Part shown: piece after piece, positions 38,206 to 47,411 of the stretch
Layout of the letters: every line of letters starts with the position of its first letter
Position numbering within the stretch: position 1 is the first letter of the stretch
Made by a program: the position numbers and the translations under genes
The notes under the pieces: model-generated
Told to the model about the DNA's origin: nothing
The model's database searches: none
What the model saw: the letters and a program-made list of their open reading frames with translations, nothing else
NCBI RefSeq assembly: GCF_900101885.1
Contig: NZ_FNAN01000009.1
Coordinates: 186,001 to 250,000 of the forward strand
Source of the DNA: Dyadobacter soli
Lineage (GTDB): Bacteria > Bacteroidota > Bacteroidia > Cytophagales > Spirosomataceae
DNA length: 64,000 nucleotides
Reading direction: 5' to 3'

Positions 38206-39738
38206 TTGAGCAAGAAAGTCATCCTCATTATCATGGACGGCTGGGGAATCGCCAAGTCCGGCGAGGAAAGCCGTTCGGCTGTTTTGGCAGCAAACACCCC
38301 ATTCTACGATTCCATCCTTCAAAAATACCCGCATAGCAAACTTGAAGCGAGTGGCCTGGCCGTTGGTCTGCCCGATGGACAAATGGGTAACTCCGAAGTA
38401 GGCCATACCAACCTCGGTGCCGGTCGCGTGGTGTACCAGGATTTGGTAAAAATCAACCTCGCGGTATCCGAAGGTACGCTCGCGCACGAACCCGCGCTTG
38501 CACAGGCACTCGACTACGCGAAGTCGGAAGGTAAAAGGGTACATTTCATCGGTCTGGTTTCGGACGGCGGCGTGCATTCGCATATCGAACATTTGAAAGG
38601 CCTTTGCAAAATTGCTTCCGACCGTGGTTTGAGCGACGTATTCGTTCACGCATTCACCGACGGCCGCGATACCGATCCGAAAAGCGGATTAGGCTTCCTG
38701 ACCGAACTCAGCGAATCGATGGCGCAAAGCACCGGCCGCATTGCCAGCATTACCGGTCGCTACTACGCCATGGACCGCGATAAGCGCTGGGAACGCGTAA
38801 AACTCGCTTACGACGCGATGGTACACGGCGAAGGCCAGCATGTACCCGCAGGTGATGTTTTGAAAGCCGTACAGGCTTCCTATGAAGAAGGCGTTACCGA
38901 CGAATTCATCATGCCGATTATCGCTACCAATGCCGACGGTTCCCCGCTTGCATTGATCCAGGATGGCGACGTGGTATTATGCTTCAACTTCCGCACCGAC
39001 CGCGGCCGCGAGATCACCGAAGTGCTTACTCAGCAGGATTTCCACGAGCAGAATATGCACAAGCTTAATTTGAAATACGTCACCATGACCAACTATGATG
39101 ATACTTTCAAAGGCGTGGATGTCATTTTTGATAAAGACAATTTGAATAACACCCTCGGCGAAGTGCTCGAATCGGCTGGTAAGAAGCAGATCCGCATTGC
39201 TGAAACCGAGAAATACCCGCACGTGACATTCTTCTTCTCGGGAGGCCGCGAAAAGCCTTTCGAAGGTGAAAGCCGTTTGCTATGCCCTTCCCCGAAAGTA
39301 GCGACTTACGATTTGCAACCAGAAATGTCGGCATTCGACATTCGTGATGCGATCGTACCGGAGCTGGTAAAGGAAGATGTGGATTTCGTGTGCCTCAACT
39401 TCGCTAATCCGGACATGGTAGGACATACCGGCGTTTTCGAAGCGGCTGTGAAGGCTTGCGAGACTGTTGATCAATGTGTACAGGCTGTGGTAACGACTGG
39501 CTTGGAGCACGGTTATTCATCGATCATCATCGCCGACCACGGGAACTCGGATTATATGTCGAACGACGACGGTTCACCGAACACCGCGCATTCATTGAAC
39601 CTCGTGCCGTGCATTCTGGTGGATAACGAATACCAAAAGCCGATCAATAATGGTAAGCTGGCCGACATTGCGCCGACTATACTTGAATTGATGGGAATCG
39701 CCAAACCCGCGGAAATGACGGGAACAAGCATTCTCTAA
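38206..39738 (+). CDS. gpmI: Phosphoglycerate mutase, cofactor-independent
   Basis: A 510-residue metalloenzyme that interconverts 3- and 2-phosphoglycerate, one step before enolase. DGWG (11-14) and Ser63 in MGNSEVGHTNLGAGR are the metal and phosphoserine sites, and IADHGNSDYM carries later ligands. Translation appears to begin at TTG (38206), since the family N-terminus SKKVILIIMDGWG starts immediately after and no ATG is placed upstream in frame. eno and gpmI lie close together with ftsB between. Confidence 0.97.
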   Translation: MSKKVILIIMDGWGIAKSGEESRSAVLAANTPFYDSILQKYPHSKLEASGLAVGLPDGQMGNSEVGHTNLGAGRVVYQDLVKINLAVSEGTLAHEPALAQALDYAKSEGKRVHFIGLVSDGGVHSHIEHLKGLCKIASDRGLSDVFVHAFTDGRDTDPKSGLGFLTELSESMAQSTGRIASITGRYYAMDRDKRWERVKLAYDAMVHGEGQHVPAGDVLKAVQASYEEGVTDEFIMPIIATNADGSPLALIQDGDVVLCFNFRTDRGREITEVLTQQDFHEQNMHKLNLKYVTMTNYDDTFKGVDVIFDKDNLNNTLGEVLESAGKKQIRIAETEKYPHVTFFFSGGREKPFEGESRLLCPSPKVATYDLQPEMSAFDIRDAIVPELVKEDVDFVCLNFANPDMVGHTGVFEAAVKACETVDQCVQAVVTTGLEHGYSSIIIADHGNSDYMSNDDGSPNTAHSLNLVPCILVDNEYQKPINNGKLADIAPTILELMGIAKPAEMTGTSIL

Positions 39739-39763
39739 AACTTAAAGACATCCATTGATGTTC

Positions 39764-39797
39764 ACTAACAGAGGGTCCCCCGGGCTCTCTGTTTTTT
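39764..39797 (+). terminator. Terminator after gpmI
   Basis: ACAGAGGGTCC pairs with GGGCTCTCTGT (imperfect) around a C-rich loop, followed by seven T residues. It lies 30 bp after the gpmI stop and before the lipoprotein gene. Confidence 0.8.
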
Positions 39798-39814
39798 TAG
39801 CCACATTGAAATCC

Positions 39815-40390
39815 ATGCATTACCGCTTCCTTACCATCGTCGCAGCAGTTCTGGTCTTTTCACTCGTTTCCTGTCGCCAGGAAGAAACCCGCGACGACGC
39901 TCCCAAGGCGTATTACGATTTGAAAGGTTTCATCGAAAACCAGATCGAGTATTTAAATGACAAGAAACCGGAGGTGAGCAAAACGGCGGTTCTGGGAAGC
40001 AAGCATGAGGCTTCAAAGACGCGCGAGGTAGATTGGAAAAAGGAGCTCGAACTGTTTGTACAGGCAGATATTAACAAGCCATCCTACCGCCAGAGCTACG
40101 AAGTGGTGCAAAACGGCCCGCTGCATTATGAATACCGCCTCAAACCAGGAAATGACCTGCCGGTAGCTTATCTTAAAATCGATACAGATTCGGTTTTAAA
40201 GCAGCCGCTGCGCGTTGAGGCATTAATCCAGGCATCGAATAAGATCTATAATTCGGAAAAGAAGATAGTGCTGAATGCTGTGAAACGAGATAACCTCTTG
40301 GGAGTAAACACTTATGAGGTAAACGGTTACCAGAAGCTCATCTTTGTAGATAAGAAGCTATTTAGCATTCGGGGGGAAATAGGATTTTAA
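39815..40390 (+). CDS. Lipoprotein of unknown function
   Basis: A 191-residue protein, starting at the ATG before HYRFLTIVAAVLVFSLVSC, a clear lipobox; an upstream in-frame start would add 20 residues ahead of the signal. The mature part (YYDLKGFIENQIEYLNDKKPEVSKTA...) is mixed helix and strand with no motif I recognise. A terminator precedes it and none of its neighbours suggests a role. Probably a Cytophagales envelope lipoprotein. Confidence 0.82.
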   Translation: MHYRFLTIVAAVLVFSLVSCRQEETRDDAPKAYYDLKGFIENQIEYLNDKKPEVSKTAVLGSKHEASKTREVDWKKELELFVQADINKPSYRQSYEVVQNGPLHYEYRLKPGNDLPVAYLKIDTDSVLKQPLRVEALIQASNKIYNSEKKIVLNAVKRDNLLGVNTYEVNGYQKLIFVDKKLFSIRGEIGF

Positions 40391-40720
40391 CGGGGCAATT
40401 GCATTATTCTCAATGTACCTCCACACCATATTTTGTGGTAACATTACCCAATTTTCCAGTGTCAAGTTTGAGATAACCAGCGGTTTGTAAGAATTTTCCA
40501 TATCTTAAAATATCCTTTTAAAAGAGCCAAATTCATGATAATGAGGCTCTTTTTTGCATTTCAGGAGGATTCGGTGATTTGGATCAGATGACCATTCCGG
40601 GCCGTCGGCATTGAGCGGCACAGAATTGTTTGAAATGAACGCAGAACAGCATGTAGACCCGGATCTAATTTTAACCTGTCTCCATGAGAAACTAAATCAC
40701 ACAAGTAAAACTTAATATCA
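40391..40720 (+). other. Non-coding gap with terminator
   Basis: A 330-bp gap without a gene. It holds a small CCACA...TGTGG hairpin near 40420-40438, the terminator at 40521-40555, and about 165 bp of unassigned sequence before the coiled-coil protein gene. I see no convincing promoter. Confidence 0.7.
40521..40555 (+). terminator. Terminator after the lipoprotein gene
   Basis: AAAGAGCC pairs perfectly with GGCTCTTT around a 16-nt loop, followed by T residues. Confidence 0.85.
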
Positions 40721-41674
40721 ATGCAACAAGAACAGAAAAATAAGCAAAGCATCGCCTGGGCAATGGTAGTTGTCCTTGGGCTTGCAACGGCCATGTTCGG
40801 CTACTTGTTCACTACTCAGAAACAAGAGTTGACCCAGCAAGAGTCAATGGTAGTCGAAAAGGCAAGAGAGTTGGCTGTAACCAAAACTAAACTGGATTCT
40901 ATTTCCACTGTATTGGATGCGAAGATTGCAGAAGTTGAAAAATTGGGCGGTGATGTTACTGAACTGACCAAAATGAAGGAAAAACTCGAAGCTGACAAGG
41001 TAGCATTCAGCCGCAGCAGAAGAGTGGAAACCAACAAGTATCTCGGAAAAATTAAGGAATACGAAAAATTCCTGACAGAAAAAGACGAGATGATCGCTCA
41101 GCTGAAAGCTGAAAACGAGCAACTGGTAGCAAGTAACGACTCCCTGCACACACACGTAGGAACGCTGACCAGCGAACGCGAGAAACTGGTACAGCGCCAG
41201 GCTGAACTGACAGACTCTGTTACCACATTCACTGCGGCTAACAAAGAACTGAGCGCGAAAGTAAGCAAAGCTGCTGCCCTCAAAGCGCAGAACCTGAAAG
41301 TGCTGACAGTTAATTCAAGAGGTAAAACCAAAGATCGCGAAGAATACAAAGCGAGCCGTGTTGACAAACTGAAACTGGTTTTCAACCTGCCGGAAAATGA
41401 TTTGACTGCCCAGGAGCCGAAAGACATCTATGTTCGGGTACTGGATCCGGACGGAGCAGTTGTGTCTGACGACGCTACCGGTTCAGGTGAGTTCGAAATC
41501 GATGGTGCTCCATCTAAATTCACTTCCCGCGAGTCGATCGCTTATCAAAACAACAACCAGAAAGTGGAAATGTTGTACGATAACTCTGGCAAGTTCCGCC
41601 CAGGAAAATATAATGTGGAGCTGTATGCAGAAGGATACAAAATTGGTGGCGGTAACTTCACCATCAAGAAATAA
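40721..41674 (+). CDS. Coiled-coil inner-membrane protein, unknown function (copy 2)
   Basis: A 317-residue protein of the same plan as the one at 8360-9268: a membrane helix (about 12-30), a long coiled coil (about 32-180), and a C-terminal beta-rich domain (about 185-317; YVRVLDPDGAVVSDDATGSGEFEIDG, YNVELYAEGYKIGGGNFTIKK). The two share segments along the whole length, so they arose by duplication. No function is known to me. A strong terminator follows it; it stands alone. Confidence 0.86.
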   Translation: MQQEQKNKQSIAWAMVVVLGLATAMFGYLFTTQKQELTQQESMVVEKARELAVTKTKLDSISTVLDAKIAEVEKLGGDVTELTKMKEKLEADKVAFSRSRRVETNKYLGKIKEYEKFLTEKDEMIAQLKAENEQLVASNDSLHTHVGTLTSEREKLVQRQAELTDSVTTFTAANKELSAKVSKAAALKAQNLKVLTVNSRGKTKDREEYKASRVDKLKLVFNLPENDLTAQEPKDIYVRVLDPDGAVVSDDATGSGEFEIDGAPSKFTSRESIAYQNNNQKVEMLYDNSGKFRPGKYNVELYAEGYKIGGGNFTIKK

Positions 41675-41702
41675 GATATAACTTCACACCATGCATAGCT
41701 AT

Positions 41703-41735
41703 AAGGCCGCTGATCGACGATCAGCGGCCTTTCTT
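41703..41735. terminator. Bidirectional terminator between coiled-coil gene and PPK2
   Basis: A 14-bp perfect stem AAGGCCGCTGATCG with its complement around a very short loop, followed by TTCTTTT. It lies between convergent genes. Confidence 0.93.
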
Positions 41736-41738
41736 TTG

Positions 41739-42632
41739 TTACGGTTCTTGCGTTTGCGCATTAATGATATCGATAAAATGCCTCAGCTCCTCGGTCCGTT
41801 GCGGGCCGGATTCGGGGTAGGTCATTTTCATCTTCTTTAATTCCTCGGAGACGATTTTCGCAACGGTCAGGCGAAGGTTCTTCTTATCGTCGGCCGGGAT
41901 CACATACCATGGTGCTTTCTTGGAAGCGGTAGCATTGATGGCGTCTTCGTAAGCCTGCATATATTCTGCCCATTGGTCGCGCACTTTTACATCCTGCTCC
42001 TCGAATTTCCAGTTTTTAGAAGGATCTTCAATGCGTTCGATTAGTCGTTCGGCTTGTTCTTCTTTCGATACATTAAGGAAGAACTTGATTACCCGGATGC
42101 CATTCCGGTAAAGATACTTTTCGAGGTTTTTAATATCCGAGTAGCGGTTCTTCCAAAGCTTATCCGTGTCTTCGGTCAATTCCACCGGAAGGCGCTGCGA
42201 ATGCGTCAGGATTTCGGGCTGTACTTTTACTACCAACACTTCCTCGTAGTAGCTGCGGTTAAAAATTGTGATGGTACCGCGTTGAGGCAATACCAGGTTC
42301 GTACGCCAGAGAAAATCGTGACCCAGTTCGGTTTCCGTCGGCCTTTTGAATGAGTGGATTTTTACGCCCACCGGATTGACGCCTGAAAGCACATGCTTGA
42401 TGGTACCGTCTTTCCCGGCAGCGTCCATGGCCTGGAAAATCACCAGCAGGCCGTAGCGATTGTGCGCGTACATCATGCTTTGCAGTTCGTCCAGCTCTTT
42501 GGCCGATTCTTCCTGCATGGCCTCATACTCGGCTTTATCGGCATAAATGTCCTTGAACCTCGTTTTGGCCTTACTAATGTCAAATTTCTTGCTACCGTCG
42601 TAGCGATAATCATCCGAATTAAAGTCCGACAT
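41739..42632 (-). CDS. Polyphosphate kinase 2 family protein
   Basis: A 297-residue single-domain PPK2 enzyme, which phosphorylates nucleoside mono- or diphosphates with polyphosphate. Walker A is AMDAAGKDG (68-76), and FNRSYYEEVLVVKV (Walker B and lid region) and KFFLNVSKEEQAERLIER follow. Length fits class II or III single-domain enzymes. Class cannot be set with certainty. The next gene on this strand upstream is rdgB, 30 bp away, so both act on nucleotide pools. Confidence 0.93.
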   Translation of the reverse strand: MSDFNSDDYRYDGSKKFDISKAKTRFKDIYADKAEYEAMQEESAKELDELQSMMYAHNRYGLLVIFQAMDAAGKDGTIKHVLSGVNPVGVKIHSFKRPTETELGHDFLWRTNLVLPQRGTITIFNRSYYEEVLVVKVQPEILTHSQRLPVELTEDTDKLWKNRYSDIKNLEKYLYRNGIRVIKFFLNVSKEEQAERLIERIEDPSKNWKFEEQDVKVRDQWAEYMQAYEDAINATASKKAPWYVIPADDKKNLRLTVAKIVSEELKKMKMTYPESGPQRTEELRHFIDIINAQTQEP

Positions 42633-42662
42633 GTCCGTACGATTTAATGTGAATTGAAATGG

Positions 42663-43238
42663 TCAATGGTTATCGAGGAAATCGACCAGCTTGGCGAATG
42701 CAATGGAGCGATGGCTGATCTGCGATTTCTCGGCCAGGGTCATTTCTGCAAAAGTCCGGTCCTGGCCATCCGGAACGAATACCGGGTCATACCCAAAGCC
42801 GCCGGTGCCGCGTTTCTCATCGATAATGGCCCCCAGCGCGCGGCCTTCGAATGCATAGTAATCGTTTCCGAGACTTAGTGAAATGACGGTCAGGAAGTAG
42901 GCGCTGCGATCCGTTTCGTTGGTAAGGTTGCGTAAAAGAAGATTGATATTGTCGTCGTGGCTGCGCTGCGGGCCTGCGTAGTAGGCAGAATGCACACCTG
43001 GTTCACCGTTAAGGGAAGGTACAACGAGGCCGCTGTCGTCGGCGAAGCAGTCGATGCCGTATTTTTCACGTACGTAGCTTGACTTTGCCTTGGCATTCTC
43101 CTGGATCGTTTCAAAAGGCTCGGGTATTTCCTCGAAGCAGCCGATATCCGACAATGTAACGAGCTCGAACCTGTCGCCCAGGAGTGCCTGGATTTCTCTT
43201 AGTTTGTTTTGGTTATTGGTAGCGAAGCAAAGTTTCAT
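42663..43238 (-). CDS. rdgB: Non-canonical purine NTP pyrophosphatase (RdgB/HAM1)
   Basis: A 191-residue enzyme that hydrolyses ITP, XTP and dITP to monophosphates, keeping them out of nucleic acids. FATNNQNKLREI at the N-terminus, DDSGLVVPSLNGEPGVHSAYYAG, GTGGFGYDPVFVPDG and SHRSIAF form the nucleotide site. It lies just upstream of the PPK2 gene on the same strand. Confidence 0.97.
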   Translation of the reverse strand: MKLCFATNNQNKLREIQALLGDRFELVTLSDIGCFEEIPEPFETIQENAKAKSSYVREKYGIDCFADDSGLVVPSLNGEPGVHSAYYAGPQRSHDDNINLLLRNLTNETDRSAYFLTVISLSLGNDYYAFEGRALGAIIDEKRGTGGFGYDPVFVPDGQDRTFAEMTLAEKSQISHRSIAFAKLVDFLDNH

Positions 43239-43285
43239 GGGCAGGTTGTGTTAATGGGGTGCATTTTACGAAAAAATAAGTAGGG

Positions 43286-43388
43286 TTTAAATGCCACCGC
43301 AGCGGCGGACCACGAAGGCACGAATATTCACGAAACGTCTTCGTGTCTATTCGTGCCTTCACGGTCCGCCGCTGCGGTGGCATTTAAA
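43286..43388. repeat. Long imperfect palindrome (103 bp)
   Basis: The outer 26 bp of each end are perfect inverted repeats (43286-43311 with 43363-43388). Inside, 23 more bases per arm pair with four mismatches around a 5-nt loop (ACGTC). It lies between the FKBP gene and rdgB, and starts 9 bp after the FKBP stop on the minus strand. It probably works as a terminator for the FKBP gene, but it is much longer than the other terminators here and resembles a dispersed palindromic repeat. Confidence 0.92.
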
Positions 43389-43396
43389 AACTATAA

Positions 43397-44308
43397 TTAC
43401 TTAGCCGGAGCAGGAGTCGGAAGCGCAGGTGCGCCAGCTGGCTTAGCACCTTTTGTAAAGTCGATCAGCTCCATTTCGAACTGCAATACCGAGTTACCCG
43501 GGATTGGTCCGTAAGTTTCAGTTCCGTAAGCAAGGCCCGAAGGAATCAAGAGTAATCCTTTTTCGCCTTTTTTCATCAGGGTAAGGCCTTCATCCCAGCC
43601 CGCGATCACCATTCCGGCGCCTACTTGCAGATCAAGCGGTTTGCCCTGGTTTTTAGAGCTGTCGAATTCTTTGCCATCTAGGAATTTACCTGTGTAATGC
43701 ACTTTTACATTGTCGCCAGGGGTAGGGCTCGCGCCTGTGCCTTCTGTTTGTGGTATGTAAACCAAACCGGAAGCGGTTTTTCTGGCTTTCGCTTTCAGGT
43801 TGTTTTTAACCAAAAAGTCCTCGATGGTCTTCGCATCGATATCTTTTTGCTTTTTGCCAGCCTCAGCTTGTTGCTTCTGGAATTCTTCCGAAGTCAGAAC
43901 GCTCACCACTTTCACAGTGAAGGTCAGTTCAGAACCTTTTTTGATCATCGGAGGCATTGGCTGACCGATTTTCGCGAACAATGTATCCGCATTCACCAGG
44001 AATTTGGCGCTGTCGCCGGTAGCGAGCATGGTAAGGCCTTCTTCGAAGCTGCCTTTGTAAGGAGGAGCCTGCAACACCATTTTCACCGGGTTCTTCTCTT
44101 TATATGTATCGCGGAGCGTAGAGTCGGTACCATTCTTCAATACCAGGTGGAATGTCATGATATCCCCCAGTTTAGCCTTTCTTGCATCGTCTTCGTGATC
44201 GAAAAGCGTGTATTTAAGGCCGCTTTCGGTTACCTGCTGACGATGTTGATTGCAAGCGGCTGCGAGAATAGTTATGCCCATCGCATAACCGATTGTTTTT
44301 AAATTCAT
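43397..44308 (-). CDS. FKBP-type peptidyl-prolyl isomerase lipoprotein
   Basis: A 303-residue protein with a lipoprotein-like signal (AAACNQ). It has two FKBP-like regions: one at about 30-135, divergent, and a C-terminal canonical one at about 195-290 (VKVHYTGKFLDGKEFDSS, VIAGWDEGLTLMKKGEKGLLLIPSGLAYG). Such exported isomerases help fold envelope proteins. A Pro/Ala tail ends the protein. The N-terminal copy lacks much of the active-site consensus. Confidence 0.94.
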   Translation of the reverse strand: MNLKTIGYAMGITILAAACNQHRQQVTESGLKYTLFDHEDDARKAKLGDIMTFHLVLKNGTDSTLRDTYKEKNPVKMVLQAPPYKGSFEEGLTMLATGDSAKFLVNADTLFAKIGQPMPPMIKKGSELTFTVKVVSVLTSEEFQKQQAEAGKKQKDIDAKTIEDFLVKNNLKAKARKTASGLVYIPQTEGTGASPTPGDNVKVHYTGKFLDGKEFDSSKNQGKPLDLQVGAGMVIAGWDEGLTLMKKGEKGLLLIPSGLAYGTETYGPIPGNSVLQFEMELIDFTKGAKPAGAPALPTPAPAK

Positions 44309-44355
44309 TGGGACGTGTTAATTAGAAGATATTTTGGTGAATGTGGAATTTAAGT

Positions 44356-45390
44356 TTAGTCAACGCTCAAAAGTTCTTCCCGGTAGGCGGGAAGTATACT
44401 TAAAAATCTTGCAACTGTTTCATTTACTGATTGTTCTGAACGGCCTCCCGACGCGTTCTTATGCCCGCCGCCACTGAAATGCGCACTCGCCAGGTCTCTT
44501 ACCGAAAAGGTACCCACCGACCGGAAGGAGATTTTAACCTCGCCTTTACGTTCGATGAACATGGCAGACATCACTACATTCTCAACCTGTAAACCGTAGT
44601 TCACGATCCCCTCCGTTTCGCCGGATGCCGAATTGAACTTCTGTAATTCCGCTTCGGTCAACACCATGTAAGCCGTGCGGTATTCGGGGAGGACAACGAG
44701 TTTCTGGGAAAGCACATAACCCAGGAACTGCAAGCGGGAAAGCGGCGCATTGTCGTAGATTAATCGGTGCACACGGCTTGAATCGAAACCGGTACGCATT
44801 AAGTCGGCTACTGCCAAATGCACGGCTGGCGTTACATTGCCATGGCGAAACGAACCGGTGTCGGTCATAATGCCTGCATAGAGGCATTCGGCCATGGGTA
44901 TATCGAAAATCTGGTCGGCAGGCAGGCCTCCTTCCATTTCTTTTACCAACTCATAAACGAGCTGCGCCGTAGCTGCGGCCGTCGTATCCCAAACCATCCA
45001 TTTCGCGAAATGCTCCGGTTCGAGGTGGTGATCGATCATCATTTTAGGCGCCGCGGCATCCTGAACTACCTTACCAAGGTCTTTCAACCGTGATAATGCG
45101 GAGAAATCCAGGCAGCAGATCAATGTCGCCTGCTCGATCTTTTTCTTGCATTTACCCTGCTCCGAAGCCTTCTCGTACACCAGCACATGCTCCATGCCGG
45201 AAAGCCAGCGAAGGTTCGCGGCGTAGTCGGTAGGGCTGATGACCGTCACTTCATGTCCTTTTTTGAGCAAATAACTGGCCCAGCCCAGGGACGAACCCAA
45301 TGCATCCGCATCCGGGTCGCGGTGCGTTGTGATAACGATTTTTTGGGGTTGGGATAAAAAAGAGCGGAGCTCTTCAATGATTTGATTCAC
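44356..45390 (-). CDS. DHH/DHHA1 phosphoesterase (NrnA-like)
   Basis: A 344-residue phosphoesterase. Residues 22-32 (THRDPDADALG) are motif I of the DHH family, IDHH (near 112-118) gives the family its name, and the DHHA1 motif FSGGGHKNASGG is near the C-terminus. NrnA-type enzymes degrade nanoRNA and dephosphorylate pAp. It is divergent from ndk. Confidence 0.93.
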   Translation of the reverse strand: MNQIIEELRSFLSQPQKIVITTHRDPDADALGSSLGWASYLLKKGHEVTVISPTDYAANLRWLSGMEHVLVYEKASEQGKCKKKIEQATLICCLDFSALSRLKDLGKVVQDAAAPKMMIDHHLEPEHFAKWMVWDTTAAATAQLVYELVKEMEGGLPADQIFDIPMAECLYAGIMTDTGSFRHGNVTPAVHLAVADLMRTGFDSSRVHRLIYDNAPLSRLQFLGYVLSQKLVVLPEYRTAYMVLTEAELQKFNSASGETEGIVNYGLQVENVVMSAMFIERKGEVKISFRSVGTFSVRDLASAHFSGGGHKNASGGRSEQSVNETVARFLSILPAYREELLSVD

Positions 45391-45435
45391 AGTAACTTAG
45401 TTCAAAAGAGGTATTTCCTGTTTGCTTAGAGCCCA

Positions 45436-45443
45436 CAAAATTA
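45436..45443 (-). promoter_or_regulatory. -7 element for the DHH gene
   Basis: The minus strand reads TAATTTTG, a full match to TAnnTTTG, about 46 bp upstream of the DHH start. The -33 element is not clear. Confidence 0.55.
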
Positions 45444-45594
45444 ACAAAACTGTTGGGATTTGCTTCATTATGGGCGGTAAAGGCTGGCAATCAGGCGGTG
45501 ATTTAACATAAGGCGGGTCTTTGCGGACGAAAGGTTCGCTATTTTATAATGAAATATAGTAGCTTGCAGGCAGTATCAAAATAGCCAAGTACGT

Positions 45595-46014
45595 ATGCCA
45601 ACGAATAAGACATTTACCATGATCAAGCCTGATGCTGTGAAGGATGGTCATGCGGGTTCCATCATCAAGTTGATCGAAGCAGCAGGATTCCGGATTGTGG
45701 CCCTGAAAAAAACGCAGCTTACTTCCGAGCGTGCGGGCGAATTTTATGCCGTGCACAAGGAGCGTCCCTTCTACAATGATCTTTGCCAGTATATGTCATC
45801 CGGGGCGATCATCCCGATGATTCTCGAAAAGGAGAATGCGGTAGCCGATTTCCGTACGCTCATCGGCGCCACGAACCCGGCGAATGCGGAGGAAGGTACT
45901 ATCCGCAAATTGTACGCGATATCCATGGAGAAAAACGCGATCCACGGATCGGATTCGGACGAGAATGCGGCTATCGAAGGGAATTTTTTCTTCTCGCACG
46001 TAGAACAGTTCTGA
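45595..46014 (+). CDS. ndk: Nucleoside diphosphate kinase
   Basis: A 139-residue enzyme that equalises nucleoside triphosphate pools. The catalytic His117 is in [15 protein letters not shown], and [12 protein letters not shown] is near the N-terminus. It is complete and normal in length. A strong bidirectional terminator follows it. Confidence 0.99.
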   Translation: MPTNKTFTMIKPDAVKDGHAGSIIKLIEAAGFRIVALKKTQLTSERAGEFYAVHKERPFYNDLCQYMSSGAIIPMILEKENAVADFRTLIGATNPANAEEGTIRKLYAISMEKNAIHGSDSDENAAIEGNFFFSHVEQF

Positions 46015-46028
46015 GAAAATTAGCTTAT

Positions 46029-46073
46029 AAAAGAAGAACCCCGGAGCCGCTGAGCTTCGGGGTTCTTCTTTTT
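46029..46073. terminator. Bidirectional terminator between ndk and FAS1 gene
   Basis: AAAAGAAGAACCCCG pairs with CGGGGTTCTTCTTTT around a 14-nt loop, flanked by T residues. The genes on both sides converge on it. Confidence 0.93.
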
Positions 46074-46084
46074 ATGACTTATTA

Positions 46085-46597
46085 CTACATAACTTTCACA
46101 TAAACGCTGTCGACGATCTGGATGACTCCATTAGCAGCCGGAACATTCTTCTTAGTAATTTCCGCATTGTTTACATTAACAGTGCTGCCCTGCTTCACAA
46201 ACTTGACCTTTTTGCCACTGACAGTTGATAGGCTGTCGTTTGGAAGATCTCTATCTACATCATAAAGACTTTTGATGATAAAAGAATTCAGGAACTGGCC
46301 CGCCTGGGTTTTGGTCATATTTGCAGCAACCGAACTGGGGATATTTGCTTTCTGAAAAGCCGCATTGTCCGGCAGTAAGAAAGTCGCATCTTGTGTCCTA
46401 AGCCCATCAGGTAATGCTGCAAGATCCAAAATTGTTTTAAGTATGCTGAACTCCGGATTTTCATGGACAATATCGGTGGCAGTTCTCTGCCCTACCTTAT
46501 CGGCCGCGTCCTCCTTACAAGAAATCAAAATCGTTGAAAATAGCCCTGCTGTCAAAAAAAATGTCGCCCAACGCCCTCCAAAACGGTTTTTTTTCAT
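46085..46597 (-). CDS. FAS1 (fasciclin) domain lipoprotein
   Basis: A 170-residue protein from the ATG at 46597 (before KKNRFGGRWATFF); a longer in-frame start upstream adds 22 residues and has no signal features. A lipobox LISC precedes Cys27. A single fasciclin domain follows (SILKTILDLAALPDGL; ATFLLPDNAAFQKANI; NAEITKKNVPAANGVIQIVDSVY). FAS1 domains mediate adhesion; this one is small and slightly divergent. Divergent from the DUF1080 gene. Confidence 0.9.
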   Translation of the reverse strand: MKKNRFGGRWATFFLTAGLFSTILISCKEDAADKVGQRTATDIVHENPEFSILKTILDLAALPDGLRTQDATFLLPDNAAFQKANIPSSVAANMTKTQAGQFLNSFIIKSLYDVDRDLPNDSLSTVSGKKVKFVKQGSTVNVNNAEITKKNVPAANGVIQIVDSVYVKVM

Positions 46598-46692
46598 AGC
46601 TTTCCAAGTGGTTAATTTTTGTAAAACTAATGCAAAAAGTAGTTTGAAGGAATTTGTAACCACAAATTTTTAATCCTAATCCTTAACAAACC

Positions 46693-47328
46693 ATGCTTAA
46701 ACTTAGACAATTGATCGTTGCCGGTGCGGCCGTTCTGATGCTTAATTCGGCGTTTTTCGCGCTGAATGGGCCGTCTGCCGATCCGTTGAAGAAGCCCGTC
46801 AAATTATTCAACGGGAAAGACCTTAAAGGCTGGACCGTCCACGGTACCGAAAAATGGTACGTCGATGGAGGCGAACTCATCTGCGAGAGCGGCCCCGACA
46901 AAAAGTACGGTTACCTCACCACCGACAAGTTTTACAAGAACTTCGACCTGTCCCTCAAATTCCGCCAGGAAGCAAATGGAAACAGCGGCGTATTCTTCCG
47001 CTCGACGGTGACCGGTACCAAAGTTGCGGGCTGGCAGGTGGAAGTGGCACCGCCTAACCACGACACCGGCGGCATTTACGAATCGTACGGCCGCAACTGG
47101 CTCGTGCAGATTCCCGATGAAAAAGAAGGCTTCCTGAAAATGGGTGAATGGAACACGCTGCGCATCCGCGCGGAAGGCGACCGCACGCAAACCTGGCTGA
47201 ACGGCCACGAAATGGTGGACCTTACCGACGCCAAAATCGGTGCCGGCGAAGGCTCGATCGCGTTGCAGATCCACGACGGCGGCGGTATCAAGGTTCGCTG
47301 GAAAGACATTCTCCTGGAAGAGCTCTAA
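46693..47328 (+). CDS. DUF1080 (3-keto-disaccharide hydrolase-like) exported protein
   Basis: A 211-residue protein with an N-terminal signal (ends AFFALNG). The rest is one DUF1080 domain of concanavalin-like fold, with LFNGKDLKGWTVHG near 38-51, NSGVFFRS near 98 and GGIYESYGR near 123. Related domains act on keto-glycosides. It is followed by a TonB-dependent receptor gene after 130 bp, but no operon link is proven. Confidence 0.9.
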   Translation: MLKLRQLIVAGAAVLMLNSAFFALNGPSADPLKKPVKLFNGKDLKGWTVHGTEKWYVDGGELICESGPDKKYGYLTTDKFYKNFDLSLKFRQEANGNSGVFFRSTVTGTKVAGWQVEVAPPNHDTGGIYESYGRNWLVQIPDEKEGFLKMGEWNTLRIRAEGDRTQTWLNGHEMVDLTDAKIGAGEGSIALQIHDGGGIKVRWKDILLEEL

Positions 47329-47411
47329 ACCGGCGGTTTTTCATTCCGTCAGCGGGTTAATTCATCCCGCTGAAACCGGCACTTCGTCGGAAATCACTTA
47401 ACAAACGGCTT

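Noticed and set aside
39755..39814. Longer start for the lipoprotein gene at 39815
   Set aside because: The extension crosses the gpmI terminator and would put 20 residues before the lipoprotein signal.
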